Source: Litomosoides sigmodontis (Eukaryota > Nematoda > Chromadorea > Rhabditida > Onchocercidae). From it: a stretch of DNA of 64,000 nucleotides. Location of the stretch: positions 992,001 to 1,056,000 of the forward strand of contig OY718805.1 of the NCBI GenBank assembly GCA_963070105.1. The letters run 5' to 3'. Numbering within the stretch: the stretch's first letter is position 1; each line of letters starts with the position of its first letter. Positions 57,108-64,000 of the stretch are shown here, one piece after another. The notes under the pieces are model-generated. The model was not told the DNA's origin and did no database searches. It saw nothing but the letters and a program-made list of their open reading frames with translations. The translations under genes were made by a program, and so were the position numbers.

Positions 57108-57479
57108 TTACGGCTCCGCTGTTGTTCGTCCTCCTCCTTCCTCTCCCGCTCCTCCTCCTCCTTCTTCCTCTCCCTGACCTCCCTTCATTCCTCCCTCACC
57201 TTGCGGCCCTGGCATTCCTGGAGGTCCCATCTCTCCCGGTGGACCAGTTGGGCCTTTCAATCCTGGCTCACCTGGCAGTCCGTCTCGTCCATCTCGTCCT
57301 GGAGGCCCTTTCGGCATTTCTAGCAGTGATGGAATGCAAGCCTGGAAATAACACTGACTGTTACATGACTGTCACATTGCTCACTTTGGCATTTTCCACT
57401 TGGAAGTAATGTACTAGGAACTTACTTGGACTACGACAACAGCGCCAATAACCGATAACAAAGTAGTGAAAAGATGCAT
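57108..57479 (-). CDS. short secreted collagen-like protein, copy B' (95 aa)
   Basis: Exons 57426-57479 and 57108-57341; the same protein as copy B. Signal peptide [18 protein letters not shown], Ala-Cys-Ile-Pro opening, Gly/Glu-rich end. The promoter module is at 57738-57829. Confidence 0.85.
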
Positions 57480-57737
57480 TGATGCTGATAATCTGAAATT
57501 TCTAAAATTTCTTCCCGAATAGTCAATTTTTGATCTTTTGGGTATTCAGGCTCTTGCAGAAGATCCAGCAGAAATCTTACACTGATAGGACCATCTCTTT
57601 ATTTCTGCACCTAAATTCTTTAGTTCAAATGGTAATCAGTTGATTAGAGTATAGAAATTCAATCTGAACTATTCTAATGCGACGAGAAAAGGTTTTAAGT
57701 TTTAAATTAAAATTCAATAAGGCGAATTTCGGCAAGA

Positions 57738-57829
57738 AATTTTCTATTTATATTGGCAAGTTGCATGGCTGATATGATTTTTTCCGGAATTTGCAAGACA
57801 AAGAAACATTCGAAGAATTCTTTGTGGAG
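57738..57829 (-). promoter_or_regulatory. shared cluster promoter module, copy B'
   Basis: Mirror of 38353-38447, including TATAAATAGAAA. Confidence 0.8.
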
Positions 57830-58449
57830 TACAACTACGATATCCGTGAAAGCTAAACGGATCTTTCCAGGTGAGGTGATGATTTAAAGTGAACGGAAGA
57901 TTCGACTGACTGATAGAGGAGGAGTAGGGAATGATGGAGAATCCGGCCGAAAAGCTGCAGGAACAAGTTTTGATTGAACCTTCGAGAAGCAGAAATCATT
58001 TGGCAATCGGTCGCTTCTGCAAGCACCGAAATTCAAAACAAAAATGAGTTGCAGCCGTTGCAGAAGAACTGTGCTGAACCGGAAGTGTTGAGGTATTGCT
58101 GCAGGAAGCACTTACTTACCGGAATTATACGTCTGTTCGAGTCAGTTTAAAGGGCAATTTAACCGTGTACTCGTACTTTTAGGCGTTGAGCCTGAGCTAC
58201 TATGTTTGCGTAAGTGGAGAAATTTTTTGTAAATTCCAGAAAAACCACTAATTTGCAAACAACCGATATCAGTCAGTTTCGTCTCTCAAACACTGGAAAC
58301 CTGTTTCTCCTTCCCTCTTCTGGACCGCTCTATCAGTCGTTGATCTTCTATCAGCTGACCGAATCTTCCTTCCGTTCACATCCGATCATCCAATGTGATC
58401 CGTCTAGCTTTCGCAGATGCTGTCGGTAATCGTCTCATATTGCATCTCG

Positions 58450-58550
58450 CTCTGTTCCATAAACAATTCTCCAAATATTCCTTTGTTTTATCATTTCTGA
58501 CGTGGTTTATATCAGATATTTTGTTTCAAAATATAAGTGGAATATCTTCT
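58450..58550 (+). promoter_or_regulatory. shared cluster promoter module, copy M
   Basis: CCATAAACAATTCTCCAAA, CTTTGTTTTATCATTTCTG, GTTTATATCAGATATTTTG, then ATATAAGTGGAA. The CCGG core is lost. The inverted-repeat boundary falls inside it at 58498. Confidence 0.7.
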
Positions 58551-58865
58551 TCTGAAATCTGCTCATTTAAATTCTCCTCTAAATTACATATTTTCCCAAG
58601 ATGATCTGAAATTTTTAAAGTGAAACCTTTCCTTTCTATCAAATCAGTTATGAAACTTTCCTTTCTTTGAAATTAGTTATCATTTCCTCTTAGGAAATTC
58701 AGATGAGGAGATCGTTGATTTGTGTATGACCGTTGAAAATCATCTTACGAAGAAATTTGAATATTTCTATTTTTGTGCTTTATTTTTTCATTTTTGCAGG
58801 CTTTAAAGGAAATTTAATAAATTGCAAATGTCATGCGCGCAAATAATTTCAGGTCGTCAATATCG

Positions 58866-59484
58866 ATGCATCTTTTCAGCACTTACCTGTTTCTCATTTG
58901 CGCTGCTTTTGTAATTCAGGTAAGGAGCGGAATGATTGTTCCCTTTCTAGGTTGGGAAGAATCCTTTCGAATTTAGGTCTTTAATCGCTTGCGAGTTTTA
59001 CTTCCAGGCGTGTAACCCACCAGCGATAGGGAAAAAAGAATGTAAGGAAAGAGAAAGAAAGAGAGAAGAGGTGAAGGGAAAACGGCAATAAGCAAGAGAA
59101 AAAGCAGAAGCAGGAGACAAAACAGAGGCAGGAGAAGAAGCAAAAGCAGGAAAAGAAGCAGAAGCAGGAGAAGAAGCAGAAGCAGGAAAAGAAGCAGGAG
59201 CAGAATTAGGATTAAGAATAGGATTGGGATTAGGAGATGAAGGCAAAGACAAGGAAGCAGAAGAATTTGAATTGAAACTACCCCGGGGTCCAAGACGATA
59301 CGGGTGGGATGGACATCAGGGCGAACCAGGAAAGCAAGTGGAGCCTGGTTTTCCAGGACGAAGAATGGTGCGAGGTTTCAAGGTGGTGGATGTCACAATG
59401 GGACTAGAGGACCACCGGAACCGAAGGGTGCACGAGGACCAGAAGGAGAGTGAAATGGAGCGGAATAGCACGACTAGCAGATGA
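58866..59484 (+). pseudogene. collagen-like copy M, interrupted
   Basis: Exon 1 58866-58919 encodes an intact signal peptide MHLFSTYLFLICAAFVIQ with a GTAAGG donor; exon 2 begins at 59008 with Ala-Cys-Asn-Pro-Pro but hits an in-frame TAA at 59089-59091. The same frame then stays open to 59484 through a Glu/Ala/Lys repeat (AEAGEEAEAGKEAG, about 59,100-59,200) and the broken Gly-X-Y part shared with copy L, including its frameshift. A 45-residue secreted product is possible if translated. Decay is the simpler reading. Confidence 0.72.
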
Positions 59485-59624
59485 ACCTGACGGAGATAGC
59501 GGAACCTGTTCGTAGTCAACAAATCCTTCTCACGCATTACGAAATTCATAATCATTAAAGGTCAATTTGTGATTACAACGCCTCCGATATTTGTCCTTTG
59601 CATTTCATTTCGCCAGTGCAGAAG
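59258..59624. repeat. direct repeat shared with copy L
   Basis: Second copy of 53565-53928. Confidence 0.92.
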
Positions 59625-61018
59625 TGAATTGCAGCGCGATCAATTTGCTTGTTTTGCTGGCTCAAATATAATTAAAATATCACTTTATGCGTGATATTTT
59701 GAAGTAGAGGAACAGTAGTAATGTTATCCCTTTGAACGATTTTTATGTACTTAAATTTAACTGCTCCCTGGCACTAATCGCACTAATCGTTTGCTTCTAT
59801 TACTCGACTAGCTGTCTTTTTTCCTCATAATTTGGAAACTTTAAGTTTGTTCGGTTTGCATTATTACTTGCAGTACGACGGATAGTGACGTCATTCTGGT
59901 AAAGGTGTTCATTTGATGCATTAGTTGACGTCTCATCCTGTTTCTTCTATTCCTCTCATTCGATGTTACCCTCTTCTGCGTGTGCATTGCTCTCATTTTT
60001 CTCTTCTAAAGTAAGAATCACCGGTCCTCCTTCTCTCCGCACTGTTGTAACTTAACTCATTGAGCCGCCAGCCTCATGCGGTCCACTATTTTCAACTCAT
60101 TTAAACAAGGGCTTATGCAAATTCTTCCAGACATCGAATTGCTTTTGGATAATTATTTTCTTTGTATCGGTATTGCCAATCATTACAGCACACTAACTCA
60201 CGTGCAATTGTTCTTATCCTGAATCGTACTGCAATCAGTCTTTCCTTCCCACAGTTCGCAGTTTCGCCTACCCTTCTGTTCGATAAGATTCTACAAATCC
60301 AACGAAAGCTTCTCGTCTTCTCGTCAGTACAGTCCTCGACATTACTGCATGAGACGATGCTTCTAGGCGATTGCGAAGCAGGTCAGTCCAGCAACCTCCT
60401 AAGCTAACTGTGTTATTTGATAAGACGAATAAGAACGTGCATTTCCGTCAACTTATCACTCTTCCGTATTCCTTCCAAAGACAGAAAAGGTAATGATGGG
60501 AGGCGTGGGAGAGGAACCAACCACATGTTGACGTCTTCCACGCTCCCTCTCCTCTCACTTTCAGCTCCTTCTTATCAAATCACTTTGTCACTCTGTGAAG
60601 CACTATCACTGATTTTGCTTCAAATTCTGTTCATGTGGTGTTTAGTGAAATTTTCAACAACACCACCATCGTTGTTATCATTCCGCGAACAATCATCATC
60701 CATAATCATCGTTATCACTAATCAGATGCAACCGATATTGCAAATACTTCACATTGTTTGAGTAAGCCCTCGAAGCTTTTGCTATATCACTTCGGCTGCG
60801 TACATCACGCTGCTTCTTCTATGTCTTTCTGGGAGCGTTTGTATCAGCAATGTGGAATTTGGTATTGTTTCCATCATTTACTGTCAGTAATTAATGCTGA
60901 CAAACTGATCCAATTCACTTTCATACCTTTGAATTCGAAACGAACGATAAGAGGGAGAGAAATTTTAAAAATACTGAAAGGATCGATAAGGATGACCACT
61001 TAACATTAGCCTGGTGTC
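59625..61018. other. intergenic, right flank of the cluster
   Basis: No collagen-like exon or promoter module beyond 59.6 kb. Open frames at 60162-60407, 60417-60761 and 60758-61003 (plus) show no domain or clear splice structure. Confidence 0.5.
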
Positions 61019-61089
61019 TCCGTTGTGGTCTAGTGGTTAGGATTTGCGGCTCTCACCCGCAAGGCCCGGGTTCAATTCCCGGCAACGGA
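61019..61089 (+). tRNA. tRNA-Glu (anticodon CTC)
   Basis: 71-nt cloverleaf: acceptor stem TCCGTTG pairs with CAACGGA, A box TGGTCTAGTGG, anticodon stem TGCGG/CCGCA around loop CTCTCAC (anticodon CTC), B box GGTTCAATTCC. A TTTTT pol III terminator follows at 61121-61125. No intron. CCA is not encoded, as expected in eukaryotes. Confidence 0.97.
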
Positions 61090-61120
61090 AGCTCGTGACC
61101 TTGCACCTCGCAAGGACGTC

Positions 61121-61125
61121 TTTTT
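61121..61125 (+). terminator. RNA polymerase III terminator
   Basis: T5 run 32 nt after the tRNA-Glu. Confidence 0.8.
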
Positions 61126-61285
61126 CCTGCCCTTTTGGTTATTCAAAAGGGAAATAATTAGGATACTAAAAGAAATAGCTGAAAATTATCGTGAAAAGAT
61201 TTCCTTCTCAAAAAAGAATTTTCGTAAAATGATTTTTTTCCAATCAGTTAGAAGTAAAAGAAAAATTTCAGACGAAAAAAAAATA

Positions 61286-61486
61286 ATGAAACTCATCACC
61301 TGGAATCTTCTCTTCCTCGCCCTCTTCACAGTGAATTAAAATTTAAATTCAATAACTTTGTCTTAATAATAGTTGTTACAGTTCAACAAAACTGACCGCA
61401 TCTTATTTTTTTTCCAAAAAAATGAAATTAAAGAAAAATTACAAGTAAAATTTAGAAAAGAAAGCAGTAGAGGAAGAAAATATTGA
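61286..61486 (+). CDS. possible small secreted basic peptide (49 aa)
   Basis: Exon 1 61286-61330 encodes a signal-peptide-like MKLITWNLLFLALFT with a TTTCAG acceptor 14 nt before the ATG, the same start layout as in the collagen-like genes. A GTGAAT donor and a GTTACAG acceptor would remove a 51-nt intron in phase 0. Exon 2 61382-61486 then encodes a Lys/Arg-rich tail (KEKLQVKFRKESSRGRKY) and TGA. No promoter module of the cluster type was seen. Small size and low complexity make this tentative. Confidence 0.3.
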
Positions 61487-61489
61487 AGA

Positions 61490-63775
61490 ATAAATTACCT
61501 TGAAAGCACTCCGTCATCTAACTGTCACCTGCCCTTTTCAATCTCCCAGTGCAAACTCCTATACTGAAATATGCTCTAACCAGAACTTTGTGTTTTTGTT
61601 GAAATAGTTAGAGTATGAGAAATTCTTATATTATTTAATTCAGAGTAAAATAACCCTTTTGACAAGGTTATTAAAGCAGATGTAGCTTTGAGTTAGTGAT
61701 AATCAAACCGATACTGTAATTGATGATAAATAAATGCTTGCACCGATTGCCTAATAAAACAGATAGATATCAAATGCTTGTAAAAAATTCCACAAATCGA
61801 ATTTTAAGAGAAAACTGACATTGCAAGCTTTTAGTAAAACTGCTTCGAATGTTTTGTCAAATTACTGCTGAACGTGAATTCCGTCGCACGCAGGAAATGT
61901 CCACTGAGAAATTCAAACTTTACTGAATTTTGAACTCTTCATGTTAAAATCAAAAAGCCACTGTCACAAAGTGTTTGTTTTATTTCTTAATTGAACTCAA
62001 TTATTTCTTCTTTTATTGTTCCTTATTAGCGTGAAATTTACGAATAATATGTTATTGTAAAGCAAAAAGTAAAAAGGATGTAATTAAAATTTTTTTATCA
62101 ACACGAATTATATGATCAAACAGCTTTATACCTTTTAAATTTTCATATCTGTGACACCTGTGCTTCTAATATACCTATCTGTACATCACATATACCCATT
62201 CATACAGTATTTGTTTCATAATAAATTCTATTCAAATGGTTTCAGAATCATCCACTGTGTATTAAAATGTGCTTGGAAAGAATTTAAAAATTCGAGGTAA
62301 TTTGAAACTCAAATAGAATGAAGATTTAATACAAAAATAAAGATGAAATTTTTTACTAACAGTTTTGCAAGCACTTCCAGAAATATTTCAATTTCTTTCA
62401 TCACTGATAAGGTATTCAAATTTTATTATCATAGCGCATTAAACCAAAAATCACTACATTTATTACAATCGTATTATCAAGTAGCATTCATTGGAATTTA
62501 CAAAAAAAAGTTATTAAAAGCTAAAACGATCGTAAGTTACACAATTCTTCATAGTAAATTTTACATATCTTCCTCTAATATAAAATTGTGCGATTTAAAT
62601 TCCACTTTTATGTGATTTTTTGAAAAATTCTAAATGAAACATATTAGCCCAAATGGTCATCAAAATTAGGCTTTTTTTTGCTTCTAAAATATTGATGTAA
62701 TGAATACGTTAAGTACTTTATTCATGACAAAAGTTTTGTTAACATGAGTCTGATGAGTTTCTACGAGTCTGATTGGGATTTTGTTTTCACAAGTAGTTGC
62801 ATTAGTTTCTAACAGATTTTGAAATGACAAAGTTAGAAACCAAAAAGGTCAGGAGTGAGGTGAGAGTTTGAACTGAGCAAAACTTTGATTTGATCGTTCT
62901 GCTCAACAAAAACATTGCATTAGTTTAATGATGAGATCATCAAATTTCATGTCAATAGTTTCTCTCTAATCGCTTCCTTTCTCAAATTTCCATCATTTTC
63001 ATCGTTTTTAAAATCTGAACAAATTTCAGTTTAGCAAAATTATTTGATAAATTAGATATTTCGAGAAAGTGCCGCTTAAATGGCAGAATTTGCTGGGAAA
63101 ATGCGGTGATAAGAAAAAAAGCTAAACTATCCACTTTTTGCATTGAAAGGTCAGTGACTTCTGGAAGACTGCCAGACAATGCTATAGCGATACGTATGTA
63201 AAGTAAGGTGAAGGCAGTCTGAGGCTAATTAGCTAGACTAGCTAAAATATTGAAAATAATTAACAAATATCACATTTAGCCTTGCTTAATCTAATTTTAG
63301 AAGTGCAAACCTTTGTTGGCAAATCCGAACAAAATCAATACAATTATATGACCAATAATCCAAATAATTAATAAAGGCTTTAGCCATTTCCGACTAATCA
63401 CTGACCGATTGATCGTATTATCGCATTCCTCAAAAAGTTTTTCTCTTCTGTGGTGGAGGAAAGTAAAGAAAACTCCTTCTTATGCTCGCTTTTCTTGGTT
63501 TCTTTTTCATTTTAAAATTACTTGAAAAATTGGATGAATTAGTTGCAATTTGAAATTATTTGAGAAGAAATGGATTTAATTTCTACCTTCACCAAACTAA
63601 TAAAGCCTAACTTTAATAGCGGTATAAATGAAAAAAAAAGTCACTCATATTCCCTCATACTCTCTGCTCATTTTCATTCACCTCTTCTTTGGCACGGCAA
63701 AAATACTATTTGTAGAAGTTTTTTTGAAGGAATTAAAATTTCAAGGAAGAAATACGTCGGACGAGCGAAACTTAC
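61490..63775. other. AT-rich intergenic stretch
   Basis: No coding exon, RNA gene or repeat recognised. It may hold introns or the 3' part of the minus-strand gene that enters at the right edge. Confidence 0.5.
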
Positions 63776-64000
63776 GACTGCTGGATGAAGCTCCTTGTCG
63801 TCGTCCGAGATGCAGTCAAGTCCTTTCTCAATTTCGGTCAAGAATATTTCTTCCTTTACCGAATTATCAAATAAATCATAAAATAATTTATTATCGGCCG
63901 GTACCGTTAGGTAAAGCCATGTCATTGCTGCACCGTTCAGTAATACTATAATGATAAATAGGGCTGCTAATGTATACATTATCAGTAAGCGAAATATTCG
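63776..64000 (-). CDS. membrane protein, partial (continues off the right edge)
   Basis: An exon open from the window edge, read on the minus strand, to a consensus donor (GCAGTC|GTAAGT) at 63776. It encodes a hydrophobic segment (YTLAALFIIIVLLNGAAMTW) likely to span the membrane, then a charged extracellular or luminal part (NSVKEEIFLTEIEKGLDCIS). This resembles the end of a tetraspanin third helix and the start of its large loop, but no CCG motif is seen in this fragment. Further exons would lie to the left on the minus strand; I could not find them with confidence. Confidence 0.5.

Larger units (their letters stand above)
54497..58498. repeat. inverted repeat, right arm (4.0 kb)
   Basis: Reverse complement of 37688-41686. 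Carries copies C' and B', the mirrored relic (about 54,700-54,990) and promoter modules. Genes C and B are duplicated without any protein change that I can see, so the duplication is recent or the arms are kept alike by conversion. Confidence 0.93.

Noticed and set aside
59008..59484. Stop-codon read-through in copy M
   Set aside because: The frame stays open after the TAA, but the collagen part downstream is also frameshifted and has lost glycines, so decay explains it better.

Overview
This window looks like a nematode nuclear genome segment. It is AT-rich and dense in introns. Several gene products (WDR-23, MEP-1-type zinc-finger protein, nematode-type cyclophilin) point that way. At most gene starts a consensus splice acceptor (TTTCAG) lies only 4-20 nt before the start ATG, as expected for spliced-leader trans-splicing. 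It is unlikely to be a close relative of Caenorhabditis, because it keeps MND1, a meiotic gene that lineage has lost, and a p53-family gene that still has recognisable p63/p73-type domains. I read exons by eye; outer boundaries are good where reading phase closes and approximate elsewhere.

Left part, 0.5-33 kb, is ordinary multi-exon genes. On the minus strand: a WDR-23/DCAF11 homologue (497-3782), a possible small ORF (4231-4485), a 62-residue gene (4543-4871), a p53-family transcription factor with DNA-binding, tetramerisation and SAM regions (5722-9692), MND1 (10853-12576), and an uncharacterised nuclear protein with an EEGEI motif, coiled coil, Cys finger and RS-rich tail (14472-18139). 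On the plus strand: a basic Ser/Arg/Thr-rich protein (20130-24067) and a cyclophilin A-type prolyl isomerase (25691-27213). A multi-C2H2 zinc-finger gene resembling MEP-1 follows on the minus strand (29947-33075).

Middle part, 35-59.6 kb, is the unusual region: a cluster of tiny secreted collagen-like genes on both strands. Eleven look intact (69-105 aa) and at least six more are broken or relic copies. All intact members share one design: a 54-nt exon 1 of 18 codons encoding only a signal peptide, a phase-0 intron, then one exon that opens with Ala-Cys and encodes about 14-23 Gly-X-Y triplets. All have a splice acceptor just before the ATG, and all have the same roughly 90-bp upstream module ending in a TATA box, usually with a second conserved block further out. 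They look built for co-expression and assembly of short collagen triple helices outside the cell. Some paralogues are strongly acidic (net about -11) and others basic (+5). I do not recognise this as a described family; it lacks the hallmarks of nematode cuticle collagens.

The cluster has been reshaped by recent duplication: a near-perfect inverted repeat with 4-kb arms (37.7-41.7 and 54.5-58.5 kb), two direct duplications (41.7-42.5/51.4-52.3 and 43.6-44.7/47.8-48.9 kb), an inverted 0.5-kb block, and a duplicated decayed copy.

Right part, 59.6-64 kb, is mostly non-coding, with a tRNA-Glu(CTC) at 61019-61089, a possible small secreted peptide gene at 61286-61486, and the edge of a membrane-protein gene running off the right end.
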